64,000 nt of DNA from Letharia columbiana (taxonomy: Eukaryota > Ascomycota > Lecanoromycetes > Lecanorales > Parmeliaceae). Location of the stretch: positions 62,001-126,000 of the forward strand of contig NW_023501075.1 in assembly GCF_014066305.1 (NCBI RefSeq), read 5' to 3'. Both the position numbers and the translations under genes were made by a program. The notes beneath the pieces are model-generated. The model searched no databases. It had not been told where the DNA came from and was given only the letters and a program-made list of their open reading frames with translations. Positions 10,380 through 22,614 of the stretch are shown here, in pieces; the first letter of the stretch is position 1; each line of letters begins with the position of its first letter.

Positions 10380-13300
10380 TCAGACGATGCCCAGAGCGCC
10401 AAACGCTCGCACAACATCCTCATCTACATTCTGGACCCATTCCCTCTGGAATGTCTCCATGCCTCCACACTTCTCCACTGCGACTGCCAATTTCTCCCGA
10501 ATAAAGACCCTCACATCTATCCTGTGCACCGGATCCTCGAAATCTAGGACTCGTCTCCGCTCGTCAGCTGGAGCTTCAGGCCCGTCAGGCTTCTGGGCGT
10601 TGGGGTCGTTGTAGACTAGGCTGTCCCGGTAATCCACCTTCCCTTCTTCGAGACTAGCGTCAACCACAAGTTCAGTGACGACGTCAGTCCATACAGTCAT
10701 GAGGCTCTGTAGTCGAGAAACTATCCAAGGTTGGCCGGTCTCAAGGAAGGAAGTGAGGGCTAGGCAATTCAATTTCTTGTGGGCAGGATGACCGATGTTG
10801 TCCATATGAGAGAACCATTCGGTAAGAAGCCATTCGATAACTCGATTCTGCTGGTTGCTGCCGTTCACTTCGCTGTTATGAAGCGCTGCCTCGAGCCCGG
10901 AAATAAGGAGCGAGGGGCTAGCTACTGCGAGCCGGGCACATACATTGAGGTAGTCAGTTTCGATGATGCCATCGATTGACGGTTTTGTCCTATTCGGACC
11001 AGTAGTTTGATGTGCCAGATACGCGTTGTGAAGGCCGGACAGCAGGGTAGACAAAAGATTGGATGAGATCATCGACTGGGTAAGGTCTTCAACAGCTGAC
11101 ACACCACCAAGTTTATCTGCCGACCGGATTAGCAGCTCCACCAGACTGGTGACTGTACCGCTTGCTTCAGGCTTGACGGACCCAAGCAACAAGCCGAATG
11201 GGCCGAAGATAAGAGCCGCGCTTGTAAGGAACTCCGAAGGGATGAGGTAGATGTACAACTCCGTGATCTCCAAGGCTTTGCGAAGTGTTTCTGACGCTAC
11301 CTCGAACATAGGGAAGAGGTATTGAACAAGAGAGACGATCTCGGATGGGGCTGGTGGAGGTGTCTGACCAAGGACTGTTGACCATAGTTCTAGGGCGTCT
11401 TCGAGGAGATAAACCCTACTTTCGGAGTTTGGATTGATGGAGGATTGGATCAAAGGAATGATCAAGTGATGATATCTCCGAGACTCGGCCTGCATTGAGG
11501 TTGCTAGCGCTGATAGTATGCCGAGAATGGACTGTTTCATTAGATACTCTTCGCCAGCCTGGTCCCACAGAGGAGGAAGAAGGGATATGATTTGGTCCGC
11601 AAAGGGGGAAATCTAGGACCGTTAGCCCCCCTCATGATGTCCTCCGTTGTGGCGACATACATGCTGTTCCATCTTTGTGACAATGACATTGATCGTGTTT
11701 AAAAGCGCCATTTTGGTATCCGGAAGCTCCACCTCTTCGATCAGTGCCATCAAACTGCCTAGGATATTCGGTACATAAGGCATGAATGGTTCAGCCGCAA
11801 ATTCAAATGGGTCAACGACATTCCTGAGCTGCCTTCCAGCAGTGACGCGGACAACCTGGTCATTCAATTGGTCCCGCTTGTCAAGTAAGTGCTGGAAAAT
11901 TTGGTATACCAGGGGCCTATTGAGGCCTTCTTTCACGGGGAGCCATTGACCAAGGATAACGGCTGCTCGGCGGCGTAGAATGTTGTAGCCAGATTGTGGG
12001 ATTTGTACTTCTTGAACCAAGGTGTTGTTGAGGAAATGCCCAAAGTCGAAGTCAACGTTGCGCTCTAATACCGGTGCTGCGAGCCCAATTGCAGCATAAA
12101 TAGAGTCTTTGAGAAGGACCTGGGTATTTTCCACAGCTTTTGATAGTCAGTAGAAGACCTCTAGCCGGCTTGGTGTTGCACTTACTGGCCACATTTCTGA
12201 AGACAGTCAACAATGGCTGCATAAGCATGTCTTTGTAGTTGATCATCAAATCTAAGAATAGCTTCTCAGAACAAGATCTAATGGAAAACTCCCAATCACT
12301 GCCACCACCCTCTTGGGTTTTCTCCCATTCATCCGGCTGGGGAAAGACTTTGGAGTCAGCGTTGCCTGTTCAAGAAGAGTTTAAGAGCCATGGGACAAGC
12401 GTGAGGATTAAAAGCTCCTCATACATGCCTCAAGGCTTAAATTGAGGTTGAATGGGGAATTTGGACTCCGAGAATACGTACTTCTTCCTCCCATTCCTTC
12501 AGATCCCGTGCGGTGAAGACGAAGAAACGTGTGACCAAGGTCTCCATTACTTCACGGGCAAAACCCCCTGAAAGCAGGTCATTCCTCATCAAATCCTTCG
12601 ATGTCTTACGCTCTTCTTTGTCCTCATTTTTCTGATACTTGAACGTCTGCACGGGGTTGAACACCATCTTCAAGCAAGCTCGAATCAGTAGTAAGCCTTT
12701 CAGTGTCAGCTTTTCCATCGTCGATGGTCCTTCGCCTTCTTCAGCATCACCATCCGAGCCTATCTTTGCGGATGAATTGGGGGTCTGTGATCCGAGTGTT
12801 TCCCCAAATTGACGGGCAAGACCCCAATAAGCTTTAGACAGTCCAGTGGAATCCGGTAGAAGCGCGTACCCCACAGGGTGGGACTGTACCATATTGATGT
12901 GGAGCTTAGATATCTGAATCAGGTGATTTTCGATGAGCTTTCTTGATTTAGCTCTCGAAAGACGTGAACTTTCTTGGACTAATGCGAGCATCTGTCCGAA
13001 ATGTGAAACGAGGATCTTCCAGATATCCCGAATTTCCGCGTGGCGATTAGGAAAATCGTAGCCAGAAACGATCAATCGCCGAAGAACTTGTAAAGCAAGG
13101 AGACTGATTTCGATACTTTCCAGAGCTTCACCCTCATCATCGCCACCTGTTGTGAGGAATGTTATCCAAGTCTCGACGCGTCCAACATATATGTTGCCCA
13201 CGACTTCAACGATATTAGGGGCTGCAGACTGTAGACTTGCCCGAGATCGCTGTAATTTGGCAGTTGAGAGTTCCTTGATAATATAGAGAAGTATGAGAAG

Positions 13301-13786
13301 CGTCCGAGAAAGTGGTAGAGAGTTGGGAGTACTCCCCACTTGAGGCTGCAATTGTTCAAGAATTGACTCCATCACATCGGGCCAGTCGTGAGGATACTCA
13401 TAACGCGTTATCTTCGCAATAACAATGCTTATTTGGAGGGCCAACCGCCGATCTGGCTCATTGACGCCGCTTTCCAAGGATCTTGAGCGGATAAGGTTCT
13501 TTTCATCTTTGTTAATGGCATTCGTAGCAGTCTTCCGCCAGTATTTGTCTATTCCGTTCTTGAGTTGTATAACGGATAGATAACGGACCTCGAAAGGAAG
13601 TGATTTATTGAGGAGTAGCGACTGTAAAGAACTGTAGAAACCAGATGCCTTCTCCCAATTCTGAAGCTGTTGTGTACCACTCTTTACTTGTTGTTGGTCG
13701 TTTGAGGATGCCGATTGCAACACGTGAAACAGATTTTGGTCTGTCAGGGGGTTTGCTTCCGCAATGACCTCGATGGCAAAGTTCAT
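10380..13786 (-). CDS. KAP120: Importin-beta family karyopherin, Kap120/importin-11 type
   Basis: Nuclear transport receptor of the importin-11/Kap120 branch; in yeast Kap120 imports Rpf1 and other cargo and aids ribosome assembly. Four exons, 13786-12478, 12365-12186, 12136-11661 and 11612-10380, give 1,065 residues, close to the family's usual length. The importin-beta N-terminal (Ran-binding) region is visible: QVKSGTQQLQNWEK, then FEVRYLSVIQLKNGIDKYWR and EPDRRLALQISIVIAKITR..DWP. HEAT-type helices run to the C-terminus. Introns are 112, 49 and 48 bp; the first uses a donor at 12477 (GTATTC) chosen because it alone keeps frame with the next exon. The first in-frame ATG is 13786; an apparent upstream start is GTG. 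It is divergent from PEX2 across a 271-bp shared promoter. No lesions are seen. Confidence 0.9.
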
Positions 13787-14057
13787 CTTCACCCGTCAAC
13801 AGTGATACCTGAAGGCCAGAAGAGTCTCCTTTCAAATAAGTCAAATCGTAGACAACCCTTTCTATAGTATCGTTAGCTGCGGCTCTCTCTCATCTGCTGA
13901 CCAGGGATGGTGTTGGTCTTATGGTCAGTGTCGACAGTGATATGGAATCATCAAAAATTGCCGCACCCGCGCTAGCCGCTTTGCCTCGGCAAGTCCTGCT
14001 ATCACTCATTCTCCTGGTAACGGGCCTACTGTTATTCCCAGGCAGCATGTTCTTGAG
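13787..14057. promoter_or_regulatory. Shared divergent promoter of KAP120 and PEX2
   Basis: A 271-bp gap separates the two start codons, so both promoters and 5' UTRs must fit here. No TATA-like box stands out on either side; the call rests on gene layout. Confidence 0.6.
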
Positions 14058-15469
14058 ATGACATCTATAAACTTCGCTGCTGCTCAGCAGCGAGTAGAGG
14101 AACGCCGCCGGCTTGGAGCAGTCGAGTCAAGAACGCGTCTCGAATCGCAACAAAATCTACAAGCCTTGAGCGCGTTGACCCGATTACCTTTCCCTCTAAA
14201 TGACTTAGGGCAACGGGGCTTGGAAGCTTGGGATGCTATAAATGGGAGAGAAGGAACAAGGCCGGCGTATCGAGTGGGTCAAGTTGATGCAGAATTGCTT
14301 GATGAAGAACTTCACGAGTTGCTGAAAGGTCAGGTTGGGGAAGGCCTCAAATACTTTGGTGTACGCTTCATCATCCTCGCTGCTACCAGCATGTAAGCTT
14401 ACGGCCAGCAGTCTCATATTCGAGACGATTGGTCCTCAGAAATCCTGTTAGGCTTGAGAGCTGTCCTCTTCAAGCTGTCCATCTGGGACCACAACACTTC
14501 ATACGGTGCCGCTCTACAGAATCTCCGGTATACAGACGCTCGACATCAAGGACCTGTGTCTGCAGCCCCGACCAAATGGCAAAAAGGGCTATATGGGATT
14601 CTCACTGTTGGTTGTCGATACGGCTGGACGAAATGGGAGGAGTGGCTTGCCGACCAGGAGGGAGGCTACGAAGAGGTACCCCGACATCTGCGACTATAAG
14701 TATCTTCAAGCATTCTGACCGTTTCTAGCCAAGTGCCAGTGTCCGACTGCTCTCCCGAGTGTCATCCATTGCCTCCATTACTCATTCGATTGCAGCGTTT
14801 GCTTCATTTCTCATCTTCCTGGTCAACGGCCGATACAGAACCTTACTCGACCGTATCCTACGCCTCAGGCTTACCTCTTCGAGCAGTCAAGTCAGCCGAG
14901 AGGTCAGCTTCGAGTATCTCAACCGCCAGCTAGTCTGGCACGCTTTCACGGAGTTTCTTCTCTTCCTCTTACCTCTGGTTGGCATAAGTCGATGGAAAAG
15001 ATGGATATCCCGAGCTTGGCGCAAGACGAAAGCCCTAGCGATAAGTGATATGGGCGGCGAGGATGAAGCGGTCTCGAACGGCGAGCTCGCCTTTCTGCCG
15101 GAACGAACGTGCGCCATCTGCTACCAGGACCAGAATTCTACATCGACATCTGAGAATGAAATCATGGCAATCTCAGGTGCTTCTGGAGGAGTCATTGGCT
15201 CGGCTCAAAGTGATGTAACCAATCCATACGAAACAATACCATGTAGCTGCATTTACTGCTTCGTTTGCATTGCTAAAAGGCTAGAGGCAGAGGAAGGGGA
15301 AGGCTGGGCCTGCCTTCGTTGTGGAGAGCTGGTTAAAGAATGTAAACCATGGGCGGGAGATGTCTTGGAAGAAGCTTGCTCAACCCTGAATAAGAAGAAT
15401 GTCAGCTTTTCGGATGATAATGGAAGGCGAGAGACACAAGAACGATCAAATGCTCAACATAGCGGGTGA
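14058..15469 (+). CDS. PEX2: Peroxin-2, RING E3 subunit of the peroxisomal import machinery
   Basis: Pex2 forms a membrane E3 ligase complex with Pex10 and Pex12 that ubiquitinates the import receptor Pex5. Exons 14058-14360, 14412-14675 and 14729-15469 (introns 51 and 53 bp, both phase 0) give 435 residues. The Pex2/Pex12 N-terminal domain is recognisable (FKLSIWDHNTSYGAALQNL), followed by hydrophobic segments (ITHSIAAFASFLIFLVN; AFTEFLLFLLPLVG). The C-terminal RING runs Cys317-x2-Cys320 ... Cys361-x-Cys363-x2-Cys366-x2-Cys369 ... Cys384-x2-Cys387. The position that is His in a classical C3HC4 RING is Cys363 here. The frame is intact and the ATG context is fair. Confidence 0.92.
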
Positions 15470-16020
15470 ACAATGAGACCAAACAACGGCTATGGTCGTG
15501 GATCTGGACAACTGGAAAAGCTCCGGGGAAGGTCTCGCTGAACCCTAGGAGTGACTGCGCGAAGAATTGGATCCTGGAATTGGCACTGGGACCAGTCGGT
15601 AACGGCTCGTTCGCGTCATCTTTCCCTGCAGTCAATCACCTTGCTGACACGCATACGTTCCATGAATCGATAACGTGCGCTATTAAACATGAGTAGGAAC
15701 CTTTCCGCAAGATTCTGCGATATCCTTAAAGTAGCCCTGCATCGCTCGGCATCTCGGGTCGCTTCTGGTGCACAGCCTATCTGATTATACTTGCGCGGTT
15801 GCAGAAAACAAGCGTGCTTGCGTACATTTTTTGTGCGCATATGGACCTGGGAATTTCGTAGGAATGACAACTTTCGAGATTACATTTCACACGGAGAATT
15901 GGAAGCCGATATCTTTTACAAGGCGGGTCCAGTCTGCCCTTACCGAAAAAGCTACATTATGTCGTAAAGACTTTGATACTTCAATCACTACGCTTGCAGG
16001 GCTGGTTGTCCTTCACAACA
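15470..16020. other. Intergenic, 3' of PEX2 and 5' of a secreted-protein gene
   Basis: About 550 bp. Short frames on both strands show no motif. It presumably holds the PEX2 terminator region and the promoter of the next gene. Confidence 0.5.
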
Positions 16021-16898
16021 ATGACGAAATATTATCGTATTCTCCTCTCACTCCTCCTCATCTCATCGTACCTCATCGACGGCGCCCCAACCATGGCTCC
16101 CATATCTTTACCAGCGGATGACGCTCTCTCCACCTACTACTGCATTGATTCCCCGGCTTGGTCCGAGCCCTCCTTCCTCCCGAAAAATTGCGCAACTGCG
16201 ATGTCACAGTTCTTTGTTCAGGAAATGCTTGTGCACGGGGACGTTGTTTTCGAGTTCCATGCTGTCGGCGCCCAACCCCGATCACGCTATCCGTCACAAC
16301 ATACGCCACAGAAGTTTACGTATGGTGAGGCCGCACGTACATAATTTCGCCAAAAACGTGTCCAAGAAACCACAATGTGCATTTTTTGCAACGAGTTGCA
16401 CGAGATAGCTGACTTGAAACGCCCTTTGATAGGCACATGCACCATGGCAATCGTCATGCTTGCCGCTTTCCACCCAGAACAACTCCCTGGGGTTCCTCCA
16501 GCAACAATGTTTGGTCTGACGGATGTTGCTTCCTACAGTGATGCGTGGAATGCAGTAAAGCGAGTGAAGAACAATTGCATATCAGAATATCTTGCAACCA
16601 ATGAGACGATTCACGAGAGTGGAGGAGGGATGAATTTTAGAAGTCTGACAGGGTGGAGTGCAACTGGTACGCTGCACCTCCTAAGGACATTGGGCGAGTC
16701 GGTTGCCGACGTTAAGTATGTTCTACAGGAAGCAAAGGCGCTATTGGTGTCTTCCTATGGGACACAAATTCGGAAATAAACCAGATGATACGAGCGGTCA
16801 ATTTGCCAGCTGACAGTCTTCTATCGAGCTACGGGCCGCTACATTTGACAAATTCGACACAGCTAGAGACCGCAGGGCCACTGGAAAAATGCTGCTGA
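16021..16898 (+). CDS. Small secreted protein, unknown function
   Basis: Exons 16021-16324, 16433-16666 and 16729-16898 give 235 residues. The first intron (108 bp) joins TYG to TCTMAIVML; the second (62 bp, GTACGC..CAG) joins GWSATG to SKGAIGVFLWDT and avoids a premature frame. A signal peptide (MTKYYRILLSLLLISSYLIDG) precedes a mature chain with paired cysteines (YYCIDSPAW, PKNCATAM, GTCTMAI, NNCISEY and a C-terminal EKCC). The layout C..W..PSF.P.NC .. FEF .. QxTPxxxTYGxC .. GxIGVFLW is one I associate with lineage-specific secreted fungal proteins of unknown role. The ATG at 16021 is the first that gives the signal peptide. Confidence 0.75.
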
Positions 16899-17135
16899 AC
16901 ATTACATAAGAGGACATCGATGCACATGCAATAGAAGGAATCCAGCAAATGTCAAGCCATGCCGAGCCATTCCTTATCTTGATCTCAAATGACGCTCCAA
17001 TAGCAATCACCTTCCATTTTGGACGTTGCATGGGATTCTCCCAATTCGCTGCTTGGCATTGCGCCACTTTTCTTATCAGCTTTGCTTCAATCTGCCTTCA
17101 CCCCCTTAGTAGCAAGGAGTTGACCTACTTCATTC

Positions 17136-18610
17136 ATGGCTGCGCCTAATAATAAGTCAGATTTCCATGTCTTGGTCGTCGGAGCAGGTCCTGTAGGACT
17201 GCTAATAGCGCACAGACTCAAGATGCTAGGTATCAAATGCACAGTGTTTGAACGAGAACATTACCTTAACGAGCGCCCGCGCGACTGGGGCTTTGGCATA
17301 TATTGGGCGCAGAGCTCGCTCATAGAGTGCCTTCCGACATCGCTCCTCAGCAGATTGAACACTGCCCAGGGCGACCCCTTGCGGACTCCGAGGCCGAAAA
17401 ATTATATGCGGCTCATGAACGGGGAAACGGCTGAAGAGCTCTCACGTGCGCCCACGCCAAACGTGTATTAGTTGAGAAAATCGAGGTTCAGAGCTCTACT
17501 AATTGAAGGCATAGATGTTCAGGTCTAATACCCTCTCTTCGAGATCGAATGTCATATTGCAGTCGCAATTTACTTACAAAATGTCTACTATAGTATGGCA
17601 ACAGACTCAGCACCTTGTCCAACAATACTCACAAAGGAGAACCAAGAGTCGCAGCAACCTTCGAAGACGGCTCCAAAGCTGTAGGCAACCTAGTAGTCGG
17701 TGCAGATGTCTCGAAGTCCATAGTCAGAGATTATGTACTCGGCCCGGAAGCCGCTGCCATGCAACCGCTTCCGATTATGGGCATGCGTGCCACGTTCACA
17801 TTGCCAGCTGGCATTGCAAAGAAGATGGTCACTGAGCCCCAGGGTCAGTTTGCCGCGATTACTTATCATCCTGCGGGATGTTGTGCCTTCTTCTCCAGTA
17901 CGTCTCCATCTTATCTATCGACTAACAGAGTTTAATTACAAATACTCGCGAGACCTAAGTCTACGATGTACGAGACCACGAGCGGCCGCAAACGTGGATA
18001 TGGTTCCCGACGCTTTCGTTCCGCCACGAGGGGGGTTAAGATGGCTTGACAACCCCTGCGGAAACACGAAGTGTGTGGGATCAGTGGGCGGGGGAGCCCG
18101 CGGATCCTTTTCGTTCGGCTCTGCTTTCGTTGCCCCAGGATACTGTCGTATGGTGCGAGAGGCTTTCCCAGTGGCCGACTGTTGCCTGGGACAACAGACA
18201 GGGAACTGTGACTTTGGCGGGGGATGCTGCCCATCCGATGACTTTTCGTAAGCGGACTACGCTTCAAGACGTTCCATACCTTGGCTTCTCGCTTCCCACT
18301 TTCCGATCACTCGTTGAGTCGTTACTGCTGGGACCAGCTCTGACCAATTACCTCCGCAGATCGTGGCCACGGTCTCAACAACGCCGTGCACAACGCCGGC
18401 AGTCTTTGTCGAGCCCTTGATGAGCATATCCATAACGGGAAGCCGCTTTCAGACGTTATGGCAGCTTGTCAGACTGAGGTTGTGGAGAGAGGTAGAGAAG
18501 CTGTCATTTCTTCGGGGAGGAACTCGATGATGATACTTGACTGGGAGCAGTTGAAGCAGTCTCCCATCTTTACACAAGGCGTTGTTGGCCGTGCCAATGG
18601 TGGACAATGA
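17136..18610 (+). pseudogene. FAD-dependent aromatic-type monooxygenase, broken by two stops
   Basis: Exons 17136-17522, 17594-17897, 17960-18247 and 18360-18610 splice in one frame (410 codons) but carry two in-frame stops: TAG at 17469-17471, where kin have a basic residue before RLRKSRFRAL-like sequence, and TAA at 18037-18039. Reading continues in frame after both. The family is the PHBH-like class A flavoprotein hydroxylases: dinucleotide-binding GAGPVG (residues 16-21), a degenerate DG-type motif (GADVSKSIVR, lacking the usual GADG glycine) and the FAD-ribityl GD motif (TLAGDAAHPMTF). The substrate is unknown. No short alternative intron removes the stops. Either the gene is inactive or the assembly has two substitutions. 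It opens a block of broken metabolic genes. Confidence 0.75.
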
Positions 18611-19377
18611 AGAACGATGTTCCGGTTGAGTCGGGCTGGAAAGCTTCATGCATGTCCGGTTCTGCATTTGGCAACACGCGCTTATCTGCTGTAGGGACGG
18701 CGGATGGGGGGTTACCCGTAGGTGGCAAGGATTAGAAATTCTGCGACTGTGTGGCTCTCGCTGCTTCTAACTGGTCGCAAGGGAGTGTTGCGAGACCAAA
18801 TTGCGACATTGGCTACGAGGCCATGAGCTACGTCACCCGCTTAGTGCATGTGCTCTAGTCGACGTGTGAGTTTGGCTAGGGTTCGTCTAGACCATTACAA
18901 CATATGAAAACCCTTGTGAGATGTTGAGAAAAGAAATCTGGGGGCAACTTTGCCATCTTTGACAGGTTTACCCACCGCATCAATCGGTATTGCCGTGGGG
19001 AAACCCGCGCATGCTCTCTTGGTAGCGCCGATTCCTGCACGATAATACACTTGGCGATGATCTGGCCGTGTTGATCGGAATATGCATCAATGGATCGGTA
19101 AGTCTGGGGGTCTGGATGATTGCTAAATGGAGTTCGTTGACTCGTGAGTTGACCAAACTCACACATCGACGAGAGCAGGGGTTCATTATCAACCGCTCTT
19201 TAGAACAAGATGTCGTGAAACTTGTCTCTTGCATGCTCAGGACGCATTTCGCTCCTGGGAGCTCTACTCTTTATTTTGTTCCTTCGTCACCTCTCTCAGC
19301 ACTTCGCGTCCATCCATCCATCCACTCTTTCATTCAATCACTCTTCCTCCCGACCTTCCCACCGCTCCTCAACCCCA
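18611..19377. other. Intergenic between two broken genes
   Basis: About 770 bp separating the 3' ends of convergent pseudogenes. Only shadow-size frames are present. The stretch 19300-19480 is C/T-rich on the plus strand. Confidence 0.45.
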
Positions 19378-20798
19378 TCACGTCATCCCAGTCACTACCA
19401 CCATACTCGCTGCGCAGATCCAAAAAACCGCCTTATACCCCTCAAACAACACCCCTCCCTCACCCGCCGCCCCCACTCCTACCCCTTCATGATGCGCACT
19501 CACACTCGCCGCCACCGCCGCCGCGACAGCCAACCCGATCGAGTTCCCCAGCTGCGCAAACACATTGAACACCCCGCCCGCCAAGCCGTTGTTGCTCGGA
19601 TACGCACTCGTCATGATCAGACCCGACACCGTGAATATCGTGTCCGGGTTGATGGCCGACAGCAGCATGGCGACGAAGGCGTTGGTCCAGTACGGCGAGC
19701 TGGGGCTTATAGTCGCCATGAGGATGGATGAGATGAGACTGGTGGCCGAGGTTACTGAGACGAGGAGCCGCACGTGCACTTTGGATACGAGGATGCCGGT
19801 TATGATGTCGGTAACGGCGGCGACGACGACCATGGGGAGTAAGCAGAGGGATATTTGGAGCGCGCTGAGGGATTGGACGCGTTGGAAGCTGGGGGGGTTT
19901 AGGTCGTTAGATTGAATGGGATGGAAAGGGGGAGTTATGGGGAAAGGGGCCTACAATAAGGTTGAGAAGTACTGGAACGCGTTGAAGACGGCCCATGTGA
20001 AGAATACTGCCACGCAGGTCGTGGTGAGGGCCGTGTTCTTCCACAGGCTGTTCGGAATGATGGCCGGTTTCCCCAAGCGCTCCTGGCGATGCATCCAGTA
20101 CGCGAACGCCGGCACCAGAAGCAGCGATAGCGTCAACAGTGCGATGTTCTGCGCGTCTCCCAGTCGTGAGTAGCTGGCCGTGATCATGACGAGGACATAG
20201 GACAGCAGTCCGAACGCCACGCTCAGCGTCATGGCTCCGATCCAGTCAATGTCGCCACCCAGCCGCTTCCACGACACGACTGTTGCTCATCCGGCGGCAG
20301 GCCCCAGAACACGGCGAGGAATAAGGAGAAGTTGATGATGGCGCTCATATAATACCCCCAGCGCCAACCGATCGTGTCGGCAAAGACACCGCCAAATATC
20401 AACCCTAAAGCGTAGCCAAGAGGCTGGCCCATACCCTGACACGCGAGAGAAATTTTCTTCCTCGTACCCTGATCAAACGCTTTCGTGGTGATACCAACCG
20501 CAGCGGGCAGGCACATGCTGATGGAAACGCCCAACAGTGTCCGAAAAACAAGGAGCTGGATCCCCGTCCTGCACAACCCGCACGCGAGCGTGAAAACGAT
20601 ATACAACCCCGTTCCCGTCAGCCACATCCTCTTCCCGCCCACCACGTCCCTGATATTGAGGGATCCTCGTACTGTTAAAACTCTCCCTCCCTCACTCCTC
20701 TTCTCAGCTAAGCCGTTCCCAATTCCATCTTCACGCTGCCGGCTCGGAACTCCGTCTTGTGATGGCCTTGATACTTTGGACGACTGAATGTTTGTCAA
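19378..20798 (-). pseudogene. MFS drug:H+ antiporter (DHA2-like), frameshifted and N-terminally incomplete
   Basis: Multi-span exporter of the 14-helix DHA2 type. Recognisable parts are GGKRMWLTGTGLYIVF, FRTLLGVSISMCLPAAVGI, GWRWGYYMSAIINF, LGGDIDWIGA and the late helices to 19378. One intron (19954-19889) uses a GTAGGC donor. At 20270-20279 the pentamer cacga is doubled; removing one copy joins PPDEQQS to WKRLGGDIDW, so this duplication is the frameshift. Helices 1-2 and a proper start codon are missing: upstream sequence is only a hydrophilic tail (QREDGIGNGLAEKRSEGG). The gene is therefore probably dead. It lies between the monooxygenase and the Fe/2OG dioxygenase, the usual context of an exporter in a metabolic cluster. 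Confidence 0.75.
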
Positions 20799-20916
20799 AT
20801 TTCATTGAACATTTACCCCTTCTTCTTCCCTCGAGACCTTTTTGAGGTCCTCTCCTCTTGCAGTCTCCTTCCCCCTGGGAGAGTTATGACAAAGAAGAGT
20901 TAGCAGTCTGACTCAC

Positions 20917-21032
20917 CTTCGCGGCTCAGGCGCAGTGGTATGATCTCCAGATCCTCTATGACTCATCAAGAAAAGCAAATTCACAATATTGTAAGCTGAG
21001 CTTTCAGCCATAGAGGCAATATCGACTTGCAT
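20917..21032 (-). other. Possible first coding exon (unassigned)
   Basis: An ATG in strong context (ACCACCATG) opens 38 codons (MQVDIASIAESSAYNIVNLL..) ending at a perfect GTGAGT donor with a CTAAC-like branch site and CCCAG acceptor downstream. It could be the 5' end of the broken MFS gene or a leftover of another gene. The continuation through exon 2 is speculative. Confidence 0.3.
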
Positions 21033-21173
21033 GGTGGTCGTCAAACTTTGGAGAGAATTCTCCTGGGATTGATGAAGTGGTTGTTCTTATGCTTATGAAG
21101 CAATGTTATTTTTGAATAAATGGAGAATTGAGGAAAATGCCAGAATGATCCCCTACCTGGAGCCCAAATCTCC

Positions 21174-22117
21174 TCAAACCTCCAACTGCTTTCCACTTGC
21201 AACACTCAACATCGGGCTCCCGAAACCATACCTCAAAGCCACCGTCGCATAATTCCCCCCCTCCTTTCTCATATGCGGCGCTGGCCATTCCTTGGCCCGA
21301 TCACGATAATACTCCTCGTGCAAGTCCCCTTCCGCCTTACAATTATATGTCGCATACACGACCCTCCTATCCTCCGGGCTCTTATTCGCCCCACTCCGGT
21401 GAGCCAGGTAATTGCCAAAGACGAGCAGCTCGCCCGCTTGCAACTCACACAACGACCAAACCGCATCCGCGACCCACGCAGGGTCGATGCAATTGTCCTT
21501 TCTGTCGATGGAGACGTCCATCTTGTGGCTATCTCTGACGATTTCGAGGTCGCCATTTCGCAAGGTTGCGGCATCGACGGCGAGGAGAATGGTAAGGTGT
21601 TTGATTTTTCGGATGTGCGTGTAGGCCGTTGAGTCGATGTGGGGCGCGAAGCCGCCGCTGCCGGAGAGCTCGAGGAGTTGGACTTTTCTTTGAAGAGGAG
21701 CATGGGTTCAGCGGCGAGGCATTTGAGGACGCTGAGGATGCGCGGACCTCGGAGTAGGGTGTTGAAGCCGGCGAGGTGGGAGGCGAAGTTCTCGGTGCGG
21801 CAGAGGACGCGGGCGCTGGTGGAGTTGACCTCCTGTGGTTGATGTGCGCGGGTAAGTGTATCTTAGCGCGTGTTTCAGAGGGGGAGGAGAAGGGACGGGG
21901 TGAAGACAGAGACGATTGAGGATCGGTAGTAGGGGAGGTTGTTTACTTCGTAGGGCATCCATGGGGCTTCTGGTGTTCGGGGCAAGTCATGAACTTCTTG
22001 CGCCCATTGTTGGAGATTTTTGGTCTCTGATGGAGTCAGCAAGTTGCGGAGGAATAGGTAGCCATTGTCGTTGAAAGAATTGAATTCATCCTGGCTTGGG
22101 TCATGTGATGTAGACAT
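21174..22117 (-). pseudogene. Phytanoyl-CoA dioxygenase family Fe(II)/2-oxoglutarate oxygenase, frameshifted
   Basis: Exon 1 22117-21947 and exon 2 21832-21174, with a 114-bp intron joining PWMPYE to EVNSTSARV. The fold's iron ligands are visible: HxD (His122, Asp124 in PHIDSTAY) and the distal His202 in AHRSGAN, with arginines after it that could bind 2-oxoglutarate. At 21684-21687 (TTTT on the plus strand) the frame slips by one base; one extra A on the coding strand gives LFKEKVQLLELSGSG and restores everything downstream. The corrected length is about 310 residues. The region LPRTPEAPWMPY..RTENF..LLFKEK looks like the PhnY/TmpA type of PhyH enzymes that hydroxylate aminophosphonates, which fits the PhnZ-like gene facing it. 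A sequencing slip cannot be excluded. Confidence 0.8.
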
Positions 22118-22614
22118 TTTAGTGGATATGTATAAAAAGGCGGAATGGTGGGGCTAATGTGAGCGGATGTAATTATGTGGCCACCGTAAGTAAGATGGTA
22201 CCTAACGACATCACAATGAGATTGTTATATCTCAACGGATATCATTGGATTGTGATCTAGAAGAAAGAGCGAGAAAAAGAGCGCAAGAGAAATGGCAGAG
22301 TACCCCGCTTTCCAGCAACAGTCGTGAGACTCCGAGGAACAAGTTTCCCAATGAAATAACGTAGGCATATGCAACAATCAACTTCTAAAGTTCGTACTTA
22401 CTGCCTTTCACGCCGTTCTTGGAAAGCGCACCCGAGAGTCCGTACCATCTAGAGGTATTGAATTCACTGTCGGTAGCGGCCGTGGCTTTTCTACCGGACA
22501 CAGCGTGGCAGCAGTCACCTTCCTAGATAAGTATTTTAAGATCATTTGCTCAGGCCTTCCTGCATTCATATTATAGCTTCTTCCACGTACCTAGATTTCA
22601 AAGCCGCAAATACC
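22118..22614. promoter_or_regulatory. Divergent promoter between the PhyH-type and HD-domain genes
   Basis: About 500 bp between divergent start codons, so the two oxygenase genes could be co-regulated from here. A TATAAAA-like box lies at about 22130-22136 (plus strand tataaaaagg), close to the PhyH start. No Pho4-type CACGTG site was noticed. Confidence 0.5.
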
